From: Marasmius tenuissimus
Taxonomy: Eukaryota; Basidiomycota; Agaricomycetes; Agaricales; Marasmiaceae
Length of the DNA: 64,000 nucleotides
Assembly (NCBI GenBank): GCA_029532415.1
Contig: JAQOTA010000047.1
Span: 2,108,001 to 2,172,000, forward strand
Reading direction: 5' to 3'
The translations under genes were made by a program, and so were the position numbers. The notes beneath the pieces are model-generated. The model worked only from the letters and a program-made list of their open reading frames with translations, searched no databases and was not told the origin of the DNA. Below, piece after piece: positions 1-12,592 of this stretch (positions within the stretch are counted from its first letter, which is position 1; the number at the start of each line of letters is the position of its first letter).

Positions 1-1736
1 ACTTCGACCTGGAGTCCCTCAATACGAAGCTGATCCAACCGTTCATCGTCGATTGGATTGTCCAGCTTTACGAAGTGAAGCTGTGAGTGAGACATCCCCA
101 TCGTATTCAGCCCAGCGTCTCGCTCAGGTAAAACTCGCCACCTCGCCTCGAGAACATCGATGAGAGTCTCGGGAGTATACGTGGATGGGAAATTCTGGAC
201 GGGAAACAAAGACAGACTTTCTAGTTTCGGAATCAATGAAAAACCACCGGTAGGTCTTTGACGGAGGAGGGATATATACTCGTCCGAGATCCCGCCAATC
301 TGGGCCACCCCGAATGAGAGGTTATTCAACGACGTGAGCCCGGTAAGGGCGATAGAAAACTTGTTTGGCGGCATTTCAACCCTGTGGATTGACAGAGAGA
401 TCAACTTCTGCGAAATTGTGAAGAATGCCGAAAGGGTTGTATGGTCGGGTCCCGATGAGAGAATGGCAAGCTTCTCTAGCGAGGGAGCCTTTATAAAGGG
501 CAGCACAACGTGAATCCCGCTTGTTACGTTGATGCTTCGCACGTCCAACTCGACCAGATTTCTCAAAGTCACCGTCAGCTGACCGCTCGCAAAAATCTCC
601 GTGCCCAGCAAGAATCCATAGTGGGCTATGGACTCGGAATGGAGCAATAGACGGTACGATCTGAGGTTGACGAGGAGGCCGAGTCCTATATGCGATAGGG
701 TGAGTATTCTGATCAGAATTTGATTCGAGATACCCTCGAGTTCCATATCCTGCCAATAATGATGCGTAATTTGTTCGTGGGGCAGTTTGAGCTTTCGGAA
801 GGGCAATACAGCCGCTGAAATCCTACGATCGGCGGAAATGATGATACTTCGCAATTGGGGAGCGAATTCAAAACAGTCGAAATCATCCGTAAGGATTGTG
901 CCGATGAGCTTGATGTGCAGTGACTGTAAAGTCTGAAGGTGGCCTGTGATGGAAGACATCCATGGTAAGAAGCGGTCGCCGTGCAACTCGATGCTCAAAT
1001 GCCTCCAGCGAGGCGAGTTGTAGCATAATAGAGAGAGGAATCGTTCGAGGGAGGGGGAGTTCGGATCAGGAACCTCGACAGTGATATCGAGAGGAGTACT
1101 TGCACTGCGTCGGAGCTGTAGTTGTAGGCGGCGGTATCGTGTGAGCGAAACAGCCAGCGGCTGCTCTCCTTCATTGTTGGAAGGGATTGTGAAAGAAACA
1201 AATGACCACAAGCTCGGGGTGTTCAGGGCCAGGCTGCGCCACGACTGACAAACCTGGGACAGGACCCATGGATGCTTCGTCGGTCTAAGGGATGTTGGAG
1301 GTCGTTGTCCACGGAACCCATCTGCATCCTCGACTGCTGGAGTATCCACCGAAAGAGAGAAGATCCTCGCCAAGACTTCGGGGGGCAACCGAAAGACTGG
1401 ACGGAGTATGGAGCGGTATTTTGAGGTAACCTCCTCTAGTCTATCTCTTTCCTTCCCGAGCAAGGTGATGGTTTCGTTCAACCGCTCTATCTTGTTGCCT
1501 ATTAGCGATATCTGTGCAACAGCCTCGGCGATACCGGTTTTGACAGCCTTTTCCTCTTTTACAGAGGGATATGCGTTAATTACTGAGTAGGATGAATATA
1601 ATGCTTCTGGCGGCCCCTGAATTTTGTTCTGGGAAGCCCCAAGGTCGAAGTTACAGTCTGGGCAGCGAGCTGAGGTCGAAGTTGACTGTTTCAAGCTAGC
1701 TGATGGCGACAATCCATTCGTTTGCGTTTCTGCCAT
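1..1736 (-). CDS. F-box/LRR-like protein, copy 1 (3' end beyond window)
   Basis: The frame is open from an ATG at 1736 to the window edge (578 codons). Other copies run to about 588-591 residues, so only about ten residues are missing. Order: a CPDC motif at residues 25-28, a predicted coiled coil at about 60-105, an F-box core (LPPEVLARIF, then VCQSWRSLAL), and a leucine-rich C-terminal half with LRR-like spacing. Proteins of this kind usually bind Skp1 through the F-box and present substrates to an SCF ubiquitin ligase; the substrate is unknown. A 61-bp GT-AG intron (1747-1807) probably lies in the 5' UTR, just upstream of the ATG. No frame break was seen. With copy 2 it forms a tandem pair matching copies 3 and 4. 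F-box identity is fairly secure; the LRR fold is inferred. Confidence 0.8.
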   Translation of the reverse strand, partial: MAETQTNGLSPSASLKQSTSTSARCPDCNFDLGASQNKIQGPPEALYSSYSVINAYPSVKEEKAVKTGIAEAVAQISLIGNKIERLNETITLLGKERDRLEEVTSKYRSILRPVFRLPPEVLARIFSLSVDTPAVEDADGFRGQRPPTSLRPTKHPWVLSQVCQSWRSLALNTPSLWSFVSFTIPSNNEGEQPLAVSLTRYRRLQLQLRRSASTPLDITVEVPDPNSPSLERFLSLLCYNSPRWRHLSIELHGDRFLPWMSSITGHLQTLQSLHIKLIGTILTDDFDCFEFAPQLRSIIISADRRISAAVLPFRKLKLPHEQITHHYWQDMELEGISNQILIRILTLSHIGLGLLVNLRSYRLLLHSESIAHYGFLLGTEIFASGQLTVTLRNLVELDVRSINVTSGIHVVLPFIKAPSLEKLAILSSGPDHTTLSAFFTISQKLISLSIHRVEMPPNKFSIALTGLTSLNNLSFGVAQIGGISDEYISLLRQRPTGGFSLIPKLESLSLFPVQNFPSTYTPETLIDVLEARWRVLPERDAGLNTMGMSHSQLHFVKLDNPIDDERLDQLRIEGLQVE

Positions 1737-2382
1737 ATCTAGAACTCTGTTGTTATGGATCAGTCTTCGAGGGAGTAGGGCAAAATCCTTAGCACAGACT
1801 AACTCACGCGCGATGATGATGGTTTCGGTTCAAGGTGTGATTGTTATGGGCGTTACTCCGGATCACCCCCGTGATGTCGATGGTGACAAGACCGGATTGG
1901 CCAGATCAACGCCGATCGTGCCACAACACACTCCCCTTAACTATTTCCCCCAAGTAAGCATACAAAGCTTGAACAAGAAATAGCGACGTTATGTAGGACA
2001 GAAGGGCCTCTTATGTGATTATGTGATGCTTCGACGGCCCATGGGTCACGGTAGCCATCGTTCTATGTTCAGGAATTCCTTCCACTCACTTTCAAGACTC
2101 CGGCATTGGACTCTACAATCCTGTACCGCCGTTTCATTCCTGATGAGGAGAGTTGAACCCTTTCAACTAATCAACTATACGACCTCAACTTTGGTTGCAA
2201 ACACAAAATAGGGGCACTTGACTGTGGCTTTCATGTTTGCAAGCTTCGCCCTACTGTACCGCCGTACTACACAGGACCTATGGGATAGAGACGCCAAAAG
2301 CATCCTAGATGAAAGACCTCGTTAGTCAAACGAGATAGAAACGCACAAACACGACTCAGAACTCACCGTACCATACATGCAT
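1737..2382. other. Intergenic region between F-box copies 1 and 2
   Basis: This holds the 61-bp 5'-UTR intron of F-box 1 (1747-1807) and its upstream DNA. The stretch from about 1800 to 2160 is recognisably similar to 24636-24940 upstream of F-box 3, so promoters were duplicated with the genes. No separate gene is supported. Confidence 0.6.
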
Positions 2383-4158
2383 TCATTCATCGGACTCTCC
2401 CCACACCCCGACCTGAAGTCCCTCGACTCGCAACTGATCCAAACGTTCATCATCCACCCCCTTGTCCAATTTGATGGAAAGGAGCCGCGAGGTTGGTGTC
2501 GTCACTGAGTCACTCGCATCTGGCTCCGTCGAAACCCGCCATCTCGCCTCGAGAACGTCTATGAGAGCCTCGGGAGTATATGTCGATGCGAATTCGCCGA
2601 CTGGGAGAAACGATAGCCTCTCGAGTCTGGGTATCACCGAGAAACCATTGTCCGAGGGATTCTTCCGGAGGAAAAGAGACAAACACTCGTCCGATATCCC
2701 GCCGACTTGAGCTACACAGAAGGAAATTTCCTCCAACGAAACGAGTGGAGTAAGGACAGCGGAAAACTCATCGACGGTCATTTCGACCTTCTGGATGGTC
2801 AGAGAGGTGAGTTTCATCGGGTGTATGAAGAAGGTGGAGAGGGCTGTGTGGTCAGGTCCTGACGAGAAGATAGTGAGCTTCTTGAGGGAGGGAGCCTTTA
2901 TATGGGGTAGGATGGTATGCATCCCTGTTTGCACCTTGATTCCGTGTAGCTCCAGTTCGGTGAGATGATTCGACGTCACTGTCACACGACCTTCGATGAA
3001 GGATTGAAGAGACTGCACTACGCGTGCCTGAGCGATAGTCTCTGCATGGAAGTCAAGCCGACAAGTTTTGACGTTACGAAGAAGGTTGAGGGTGTTTAGG
3101 GCGAAAATCAGGAGGCGATAGCCGGGAGGTGGTAATGCCAGGGTGTCCACGACGTTGTCTTGCCAGTGAAAACGGGTGATTTGGTTGTACGGCAGCTTCA
3201 TCTTTGAGGGAACCCATTGTTGGTCTAAATTCTGATGCCCAGCTGATAGCGTGAGACTCCTTAACCGTGGGGCGAACTAGAAGGGGTCAAAGTCTTTGTT
3301 GACATGCTGTCCAACCAGCCGTATCTGCAGGTTTTCCAGTGACTGGAGTCGACCCGAAATAGGAAACATCCACGGTAAAACGGTGTCGGGGTGTAATTCA
3401 ATTCGCAAGTCCCTCCAGTTCGGCGAATGATAACACAGCTGCGAGAGAAAACGCTCGATTGAGGTGGAGTTCGGATTGGGAGTCTTGGCGATGATGCTCA
3501 TAGGCTGGTCACCATTGCGCTGGAGTTGCAACTGTAAACGGTGGCACTGGGAGAGCCATGCAGCCATCGAATTATCGTGGTGATCGGAAGGAAAAGCGAA
3601 TGATACGAGCGACCACAGGCTGGGGGAATTCAACGCAAGTTTTCGCCACGATTGGCATACCTGGGACAAGACCCAAGGGTGTCTTGAAGGTCTCAAAGAC
3701 GTTGGAAAGTCCTGCCCTCGGAAGCCCTCGGATAGGTCGGCTATGCCAGCGTGATTTTCCGTGGAAAACGAGAAAATTCTCGATAGGAGCTCGGGTGGCA
3801 GTCGATGAATTGGCCGCAACATGGAGCGATATTTGACAACGACATCCTTTATCCTCTCCCGCTCCATTTCCAACAAGGCTACGACGGTGTTCAGCCTCTC
3901 TATCTTGTTGCCCAACAATGAGACGTGTTCGAGTGCCTCAACAATACCCCTTTTTACAATCGCCTCGTCTGATGCAGAAGGATAAACATTGGTTCCCGAG
4001 TAATGCGCATAAAGGGTTTCCGGTGGATCCTGAAGTTTCTCCTGAGATGCCTCAAAGTCGAAGCTGCAGTCAGGGCAGGGTGAGGAAACCGCCTGACTTG
4101 TCCCAGAGATTGATGGCTCTGAGGTAGTGACGACTGAGTGAGTTTCGTTGTTCTCCAT
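2383..4158 (-). pseudogene. F-box/LRR-like protein, copy 2, one in-frame stop
   Basis: The preferred start is the ATG at 4158 (MENNETH), because an 89-bp GT-AG intron (4166-4254) ends just upstream; the frame is also open to 4350, but that stretch has no family similarity. The frame runs 592 codons to a stop at 2383 and is broken once, by TAG at 3277-3279 (codon 294). There the paralogs read FDCFKFAP. After the TAG the same frame continues with full family similarity to the normal C-terminus (RVEGLQVGVW). Features are a CPDC motif, a coiled coil, an F-box (LPPELLSRIF) and a leucine-rich half. Translation as read gives a 293-residue protein with the F-box but no LRR-like half. It could be a young pseudogene, a sequencing error or a truncated adaptor. 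The break is plain; its effect is not known. Confidence 0.8.
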
Positions 4159-5782
4159 GTCAAGACTGATGTAACAATGATTTGTGTTCTGCGCGTTATC
4201 CGAGTGTAAGCAATATGAGAGTACCCAAAGAGGACAAAGAGGAGTACTACTCACCCTGCGCGGTGGTGGTATGAAAACAAAGGATGGGCGCTTATCGACC
4301 TTTCCTTTTTCCAAAGATAGCGAGTCGGTTGTCATGCCCCTCAAGGCCAACTACTTTCTTTCTTCCTCTCTTCCGCTCTCCTGCCGTTGCATATATGACA
4401 ATGTCTTCGAAGAAATACCCCTAAACTTCCAGGATCCCACTTTGCACTGGGAAACGAGATGGCCGGCCACGCCATCATCGTCGCGATGCGAAGTTATCAT
4501 CCTTTTCCCGTACGCATTTTGACTCAAAGATTTTTTCATGAGCTGCTTTCCAGCTAACTGCATGATTGTTGTAGTCCGAGAAGCCTGGAAGCAAAACTAT
4601 CCCCATTAGACCCACAAGTCACATCGTACAACCCAATTTTCGAATCTCTATGTGCCCTGGTCAATGTCCCATTCATCTTCGAGAAAGCCTCATTCTGCTT
4701 CGACATCCTTCGAGAGTCACGGAGAAACTAGGCGTGAATAGATTTGTTCATTTTGCTGGGAAGTCTGGGTATTTTATGGGATTGAAAGAGAAGTTTAGTA
4801 CTCAGGTGCATTCGTCGGTTTTCTCTTTCCAAAATCGTGCGCTCATAATACGAGCAAAGGAAATTATAGATGTGAGCAGTCGACAGTTACTCTCCAGCTC
4901 GCATGATTTCATAGAATGTTTCCTCAAGAATGGACGACGAGAGATCATCGATTAACGACAGCTCAGCGAACGGCAAGTCAGGTATGAAACCTGCCTGATC
5001 GCAGAGACTACCATAACGACCAAACCACCATTTCATGTACATATCCGAACAGGAAGAGAACCCGACCAACATGACTGCGGCTGGCGGGAACAGCTCAACG
5101 TCTACAGATTCATCTCTGCAAATCAAGTGCTGCGAATTAAAGGTCAAAAGATACATCCCGAGGCTCCTGTGAGTAATTTACCCAGGCTCGTCTTGCTTTG
5201 TTACTGACGACGGTCTTTCCAGCTCCTACAGCAACTCGCGGGTCACGTTCTTCCTTCGCTGTGTGGACGACGCCATCGAGCATACCGAGAAAGGAGCACT
5301 GCCGCAATATTCCTGCATTCTGAAGGGCAGAAGACAAGCGGATGCGAGCAAGCCCTTCATATCATTCAATTAAACCGTTCATTCGTCTACAATCAAGCCA
5401 CGTATCTACTTTTTATCAACGCCGTCCATGTTTAGCAGCACATTCCAAGTGCTCCCCGTTGATCCACCTTATACCTTGCACTGCGTAACAGAACGTTTGA
5501 CTTGTGGGGGTGTGTGTGAATATTATCCCATCGCAGCGTGTTATCATCATAAGACAACACAGCAGTTATATACGCTCTACAAGTTAGATAGTACATCCAC
5601 TTCGTAACAACAATTGTCAATATCCTGTCTGCTTTACAACGGTGACACGAAAACCTTTTGCGTGTCCCTGTAACCCTGTTCAGCCTTCTCCGAGCGATGT
5701 CGCCGTCTTGATGTGACCCGAGGTCTAGGTCATCGAAACGAAACCATGACACCCTCCACCCAGCATCTAGCATAAGATGTGG
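4159..5782. other. Upstream region of F-box 2, then no recognised gene
   Basis: About 4166-4330 is the 5' UTR intron and promoter side of F-box 2. A stretch with a GGTGGTGGTATG run followed by GATGGGCGCTTA recurs at about 37209-37254 upstream of the displaced F-box 4. From 4350 to 5782 only short ORFs without paralogs are open, and I see no gene. Confidence 0.5.
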
Positions 5783-8170
5783 CTAGGAGTACGACGATTC
5801 AGATGCTAGTATAGCATGCGAGAGCCCTAATCCGTAGTACCGGCGGATTGACTCGAAACTCAGCCAGTATCCATGCCTGAGGCTACAGGGGCCTGGAAGA
5901 GAGCCAGACACTCCCCTCCGTATCGATATCCTGCCCATATCCACAACGAGCCATACCAGTCGGTGACGTGACTCGAATCTGAACGCCAGCGATGAATGGC
6001 CGAGGCAAGAAATGGCTACTGTTTCCGTGTTTGGTGAACCAGACCGGTTTCCAACCTCGCTGGCGAACGAGTTCTCCTCCTTCGCGTCCCTTCAATCACC
6101 TCCATGTGGCATCAAGTCCATCGTCTCCTTCACCCCCAACTCCATCTTCGTGACTTCATCACGATCACCGACCGACGCCACCAGCGTTAGGATCTTCCTC
6201 TTCCGTATCCTCGATCCTCTTCGGGGCCAAGACCTCAGCAGGCTAAATCAGCCCCATAACCAACGCAGGAGGTTTGATGAGTCGTGTTGGGTAGCAGAAT
6301 CTCCGACGCAACGAGGGTGGTGAGGACACTAGCACAGACACCGGTTCGTGCTGACGAGGTCGTGCGTGGTCACAAGAAGAAAGGATAGAATGGAGGTGGT
6401 ATATGAGATCGAGCGGAACTGCTGTTGGGTGCAGCTGGAGGGTTGAAGGTCGTTCTCGAGGATCGTACCTGACTGAGTGGAGAATGGAGCACAAGCTCGT
6501 TCTCGTCCCAGTAACCGATGTTCAGCGCTCGTAGACGAAGACCAGAAGGTGATAATCGTCTTCGACGTTCGTCATCGTGCATGGCAGTCGGTAACCGGTG
6601 CCTTCCACGTCCCGTTCTATGCATTTCGACACATTGAGCACCAGTCTCTCACTGTCCTCTCAAGTCCTCCACTCTCAATGAAACTTCTGAGCTTCTCCTT
6701 GATTTCGATCGAGTAGCGGCAGCCTAATCCACTTCCGCCGACTGGCTGGCTCACCACCCTCTCCTCCATCAACATCCGGTCTTTCCTATCCAAAGCCCTC
6801 TTCAGCTCCTTCATATCTTTCGTCCACTCGCCCTCGTCGTTTCCCCCGACCTTTCCCTCTACTCATTGTCCTCCGGAACGGAAGCAGCCTGGTCCAGGAT
6901 ATCGTTTCCAAGACAACGTCCGCTTTAAGCTGCCGGCTTCTGCGTACTCAAGCGAATACACGTCTAACCCGTTGATCTCGATGTCTTGAGCATTCGAGAG
7001 AAAACCTTCCGTTCAAGATTTTTGAGGTTAAGTTTGGGCTATATGAGCCAGAGTCTTCGTTGGCCGAGATCGATCCGGAACGAGGGTGAGCTGACAGTTG
7101 GTTGGATTTCAAGCTGGGTGCATCGGGAGCGCGAGGAACAGGTTTTCGCTCCTGACCATGCGAGGCGAAACCTCCTGGCGCTGTTGATGGTAGGTGAATA
7201 TGAGTGACTGTCTCTTCTGTGGGACGACCAGAGAACTTACAATATGTTCTTCGCCAGACGACGTTACCATCTCTTCGATGTTTTCAGTCTAGTTTGACTG
7301 TACAGCCAACGCAGACGTCTCCTGCCCTGCTAGTGTCATCAACCCACTCAGCATCGTTGCTGCGCCCGTCAGCGCCGCTACCACTCGTGGGTGAGCTTCG
7401 GGTGTCGTGAAAGCTATCGGAACGGTATGAGGACGGGCTGGTCTTGTAGAATGGAGTGCGAGTCAAGATTTTGGGTTGTGAGTGTAGGAATAGGCATGCA
7501 TGTTCCTCTGTAGTGGTGACCAGAGGTGTACGGAGGTCTGTTGTGATTCCGCTGCCAACTTCGTCACCCCAAGTGCTTGGACCCTTCCCGTTCGGCCTAC
7601 ATAGATTTTGGACTATGTAGACCAGCGATGGAGTAGGACGAGAGGGAAAGCTTGGTTCGTTCCATCGCTAAGCCACCTATCCAGCTGTCCTATTTGGGAG
7701 AATGCCCGAATGCCGCTATGAACTGAACGTTTGCTCGAAGAAATATGCGATCTTAGACTCTTCGTTTTTTACGAGTGTATGTGGCCTTAAAGTCAGATGA
7801 AATAATCGAGTTTCCCTACAAGCAATCAGCAAAAGAGACTCTGAGATGACATATATGAATTACACACCTCGAAGTACAGGATATTCCCAAGGTCCTTCAA
7901 TTTCCGCCTCCAGACCACATTCACCGATTCTCCGTGGATTGAACGCCGTTGTGTTAGTCTATCACTGAATAACGAGTTTGCTTGATAAGTTTTTACTTGA
8001 TAAGTTTTTACCGAGGTCGAGGACGAATAAAAGACATACAGCGATATTGGTGAACAACAGTTCTCCAAAGACAAGAAACGAACTCGTATCGCGTCTGAAG
8101 GTTCAATTTCTGTAGTTATGTTGACTTTTTCAAGATACAAGCTTCTTGATGAGATAGTATGGTAGGTCAT
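5783..8170 (-). CDS. Family X, copy 1 (unrecognised multi-exon gene, approximate limits)
   Basis: I do not recognise this family. The first exon is clearest: ATG at 8170 to 7868, exactly 101 codons, ending at a GTGTGTAATT donor that recurs in copy C. It contains a perfect 15-bp tandem repeat (7981-8010) giving VKTYQVKTYQ. The C-terminal module is found near 6095-5883 (AGVQIRVTSPTG) and ends SHAILASESSYS at a TAG at 5783-5785, matching ATLAFESSST at the end of copy A. The exons between could not be placed, so the limits are a locus and not a transcript. A conserved site lies upstream at 8285. There is no known domain, clear signal peptide or membrane span in the readable parts. It may be degenerate. 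Confidence 0.35.
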
Positions 8171-8284
8171 AGTTCGATTGTGTGACGAGTACTAGTAATA
8201 ACGTAGAGGAGAAATGGAGTTGCCAGTTAGCTGATGATGAAAGGTGGAAGGGGATGAAAGGTCACCGGCCACCAGTCACGTAGC

Positions 8285-8301
8285 GGTCACACTTGAGAGA
8301 C
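8285..8301. promoter_or_regulatory. Conserved GGTCACAC site upstream of family X copy 1
   Basis: GGTCACACTTGAGAGAC lies 115 bp upstream of the family X first-exon ATG. Near-identical sites (GGTCACACTCGTGAC and variants) occur upstream of three other family X copies. It is a candidate transcription-factor site; function is inferred from position and conservation only. Confidence 0.35.
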
Positions 8302-8899
8302 ACATGAAGTCGGGCCGGCCCCGCGCCCAGAATCAACATTCAACAAGCGCCCCCCCAGGACATCAAGTCAACCACCACCGTCGGCGCCCTTGTTCCTCGA
8401 CTATGTACGCATCCGAATTGCATGAGCACGGTGGCTTGATGGTGGCAACGAATGTACCTGCTGACTGTCCTCAAGCAAAACAGAGCGGCGTTGACTCAAC
8501 CAAGAGAATACCGCAATTTCTTCGACCTGCAGCACGAACTATCACTGTTCTGGTTTTTTGTTCTCTTGTCTGGAATCTGATCATGCACCAGTGTCACTGG
8601 CGAAAGACGTAGATCGACCAATAGGGGATGATCAAATTTAAAGTACTTACCTCTTTCAGACGGGACCCCGGGAACTTTGCCGTAGTGTCTGCAAGGATCA
8701 GGATAAAGTGAAAAAGTGAAAAAGTATGGTGATTGGGGTCCTTGCACAGCACTGAGCTAGCCTGCCCTAGACACTGACAGAGCCCCACCATACCGTAGGC
8801 ATTCACAGATCTACGCATTAAACTTCCCCTCGAAATCCCCTCAAGGTTTACTTACATCATCTACGCCAGTCTACCACCTCCGTTCTCGACTTGTAGCCC

Positions 8900-11587
8900 A
8901 TGGTCGACGACCCTGCATCGGGCAACGTCAACTTCTCCAGGGAGTTTGGCACGAATAACTACGGGAACAGAAGTGCAACCTACAATAACAGCACCGTTAA
9001 CAACACTTACGCCGACGCTACTCGTGAGTGATTTCTACCAGCCAGTGACAAATATCTGACGAGCTCTGTGTGAAGATCCTCAGCGGTCAGGTATTGAAAC
9101 TCTTGCCGAGCATATCGCCCCTACCGCCCTCCACTCTTCCGACGCCCGAAACGCTCGAACCGCGTGCCTCAAAGGAACGAGAGTGGGCATCGTCAAGAAA
9201 CTGACCGGCTGGGTTGAAGACCCGTCGAAGAAGCGTCGCGTATGTTGGGTTACCGGAGGAGCCGGTGCGGGGAAGTCGGCGATCGCTCAGACGATCTGCG
9301 AGACTTTTCGTCGAAAATCTCAACTCGCCGCTAGCTTCTTCTTCTCCCGAAACGATACCTCGCGGTCTACTTTAGATCCGTTCTTTCCTACTCTAGCTCA
9401 TCAGCTCGCAACCACACCAGAGTTTCAAACCACTCGGTTGTCGTCGTTCATCGCCAGCACCGTGCGCCAAACTCCAAACGTACTCCAGGGAATGAACTTG
9501 GAAGGTCAATTCCAGTCGTTGATTTTCCAGCCCTGTGCTCAGATCGATGTGAAGAAGTGGAAGACACTACCCAAGCTCATTGTCATAGACGGACTAGATG
9601 AATGCATGGGTGGGTCTGGTACCACCAGCGCCAGTCACACACAGGAGGCTCTCTTATCCATAATCAACAACGCCAGTCACGCACAGGAGGCTCTCTTATC
9701 TATAATCCACAACGCCACTTCTGCCAGCCCTCCGATTCCATTCCAATTCATGATATTCAGCCGACCGGAACCTACTATTCGAAACTTTTTCCAAACCACC
9801 CTCTCCCATGAATATGTGGATACACGCGATTTTAACGAGGAAGCCAACCGCGATATCAGAGCATATTTAAAGAAAGAATTCGCAACTCTTTCTGACTCTC
9901 GACCTGAGATTCTTGCGAGGGGGGTTTGGCCGGGTGAGGAGGCAACCAACCAGCTTGTGCGCAAGGCAGATGGACATTTCATCTACGTCGTTACTGTGAT
10001 GAAGTATATCACTAGTAACAATCCATCGCCAGCAGAACTTCGGGAACGACTGAACATTGTTCTTCACACGGAAAGAACGACGTCTCACCCCGACCTCAGT
10101 GATCTCGACCAGCTGTATCACACCATTCTCCGACGGTTCGGAAATGGTGACTTGCACACACGGTTATTATTACCCCTTTTGCAAGTCGTCATCACCCCAT
10201 TCAAGGAAGCAGGCGCCCATGCGACCAGGGCTTTTGACAATCATCGAAGTCAAAATCTCATTGCGATACTCCTGAAAATCGACCTTCGTCAATGTTCTGC
10301 ATTACTATCCCTGCTGCGTTCAGTCCTTCATATTCCGGATGACCCTCACAATGCGGATGTTTCAGTCCTGCATGCCACCTTCTCGGACTTCCTGGGTGAT
10401 GGGCATCGTTCACGCGAGTTTCAGGTGCAGCTATTACACAAGAGTGCCTATCTTGACCACTTTTGGTGCTGTTTACTCTTTGTTCTTGAGCGACAGCTAC
10501 ACCAGCATCAAAGGCATGAACAGATAGAACACGAGGATTGGAGACCAAAGCTGATTTCGCTCAATTGCTGGTTCTACGGTATCGAAGGACACTTTCACTT
10601 CGAGTACACCCCTAGTGAAGAACTGCTGTCCGCTGTCGTCAACTTCGATCTGTATGGATACTCAAATATGATACTAGACAGGTTTGTTCTTGTCCCTCTT
10701 GAGTTGTTTGATATTGGAATCACCTATGCACCTAGCAAATGGGCCAAGAAAACATTCCGGGAATGCCAGTCAGTCGATTGGAAGGAATACCTCTTCCCAT
10801 ATGATGAGTAAGGAGCCATTCAATACCTGATTGATTGGTGAGTTCAGGTTACTGATAGACGACCTTCAGCTACCGGAGATACAACTCGCAGTACCACAAA
10901 CACCGCATAGGCCCTGCTGCAAAGCACCGAGAATTCTTTCATGCCTTGTTCAGAATGCTTTTCAAGAATGTGTTTTGTATTCAAAGAGTGTACACTAACT
11001 TGAAGGTATGTAGCCCTACAAATCACCGTTGCTCAACCTCAACCTGACTTCTGGATTAGCACAATGGCATGGGTTTGCATTCTAATTACTTCGAGGACGA
11101 TTGGTTGGTTATTCTACCGAAGGACGAGAAAAACAAGAAAGTCTCTCTTTCCCGTCTGGGTTGTATTGCTACTCTTGGATCACTACCACGGCCAAACTCA
11201 CTGCCTGACCACCCCGAACAATTCCTCCAGGTTTTCCCCCAGACTGCCAGAGACAGTTGGAGCATTGCATCACCATTGAATGTGCTGCCCTATGCAGAAC
11301 TAGAGCGAGCAACAACCAAATTCAATGGAGACAAGTTCGAATTCCGTCTCGTCGGGCGGCAACAGAGGGAAAAACTTGCCGAGGAATTAGCAAAGTTCGC
11401 ACCTACTTGGGATGGTTTCACTTGTAAATGGAAATTTCCCACAGCAATCTCGACCGCAATGTGGAACAGCCTACTCGGAACTTTGACGAGCACAACAATC
11501 GAGATTCCTCAGCCCAACGGAGAGAGCGACAGCAAAGAGGTGGCGGCACCACGGGGACTCGGAGGACTTTTTCGGATCTTCTCTTAA
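8900..11587 (+). CDS. NACHT-domain STAND NTPase, copy 1 (4 exons, 834 aa)
   Basis: Proposed exons are 8900-9023, 9091-10807, 10870-11005 and 11060-11587. All introns are short GT-AG and the frame closes at TAA. Exon 1 encodes 41 mostly polar, Asn-rich residues. The NACHT domain follows: Walker A GGAGAGKS at residues 97-104 and Walker B LIVIDGLDEC at 204-213. A motif typical of basidiomycete NACHT proteins (VLHATFSDFLGDGHRS) comes later. The last roughly 310 residues (exon 2 end to exon 4) show no WD40, ankyrin or TPR repeats and match no domain I recognise. STAND NTPases act as ATP-driven oligomerising switches in immunity and heterokaryon incompatibility. Unique to this copy is an in-frame 42-bp tandem duplication (9630-9713) adding 14 residues just after Walker B. 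The exon model is supported by two paralogs with the same junctions. Confidence 0.88.
9630..9713 (+). repeat. 42-bp in-frame tandem duplication in NACHT copy 1
   Basis: Two 42-bp units (9630-9671 and 9672-9713) encode ASHTQEALLSIINN and ASHAQEALLSIIHN, residues 222-249. NACHT copies 2 and 3 have a single unit. Confidence 0.9.
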
Positions 11588-11894
11588 CAGAGAGCGGCGC
11601 TCAATTGTGCTCAGGTCAGCGGCGTGAAGAATTCGGGCTGGGGATACATAAGTACATAGTTCCAATTTCACCGTTTTCCGTGTAGGTACTAGTATCTATC
11701 TCACTCGACGTACCCTTTTCTTCATGTCCACTAGGATTGTAAAGCTCGAGCTACTAGCTCCCAACCGTGGGTGTTACGAGTTATTTGTCAACTGCAATTT
11801 TTCTAGATCCTGGAACGAAATTGAGCAAGATATACAGGATGAAGGCAAATAAACGCGATCCGGAGCCTTTTATACATACCCCTCGATTCTCTCC
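11588..11894. other. 3' flank of NACHT copy 1
   Basis: This is the presumed 3' UTR and spacer. It is strongly similar to 44351-44650 after NACHT copy 2 and partly similar to 57361-57620 after copy 3, so the duplication extends past the stop codon. No gene is seen. Confidence 0.5.
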
Positions 11895-12160
11895 TCATAC
11901 AAAATCTGAGGCCCTTCCACCCGCAGCCGATCCACACATTAGTTGTTCATCCTCTTATCCCAGTGAATGAATCAGCAGCCATGAGTTGGATACTATCCCG
12001 AATTACCCGCGTCCCGCTCTACCGAAACCCGCCATCTCGCCTCGAGAACATCAACGAGAGCCTCGGGAGTACACATGGACGTAAATTTGCCGACCGGAAG
12101 TAATAAAAGCCTATCGAGTTTGAGTACAAACAAGAAGGTATCGGTAGCGGGTCCGTATGA
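11895..12160 (-). pseudogene. F-box 3'-end remnant downstream of NACHT copy 1
   Basis: The minus strand at about 12010-12110 encodes a degraded match to the F-box family C-terminus (TPEALVDVLEARWRVSVE; intact copy 2 has TPEALIDVLEARWRVSTE). Similarity to the final 80-90 codons extends weakly to 11895. No F-box or start codon remains. The same remnant sits at the same place after NACHT copies 2 and 3. Confidence 0.65.
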
Positions 12161-12592
12161 CTGGGATCACTCGACTCGTGGGTGCGTGTGGGTCTTCACC
12201 TCAGTGACGTACTTTGATTCCATTGCCGTGGTGTTGATGATCAAGATATCCATCGTCTCCCCCCATCAAAGGTCCCCTCTACAATAAGTGTTTGATCAGT
12301 TTCATGAACAACCTATTTGACACGGAAGTATGGGAATCAGATAAATAAGATTAGGACACCGAGCCGCGAGCGCCTACTGTACCTAATTGGTATACTTCGC
12401 TTCGTGACCAAGGGTACTCCTCTGCCCATCGGCGTAACAATCATAAATACCCTCCTCACGTAGATTCTCGAGATGTGTCGAGCTGTAGCCGTCTCGAACC
12501 CCCTCTCTGATCTCCAAAGACGGGGTGTGACTACCGGATAATAACCAAGCCAGGCCCGACTCCCCCCCCCGCTCCAGCAAAGCGAGTTGTGA
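12161..12592. other. Spacer with duplicated non-coding sequence
   Basis: Similar to 44900-45350 and, more weakly, 57840-58070. It includes a homopolymer of C near 12562. No gene is seen. Confidence 0.4.

Noticed and set aside
376..756. 126-codon minus-strand ORF
   Set aside because: It is a shadow in another frame of the intact F-box copy 1.
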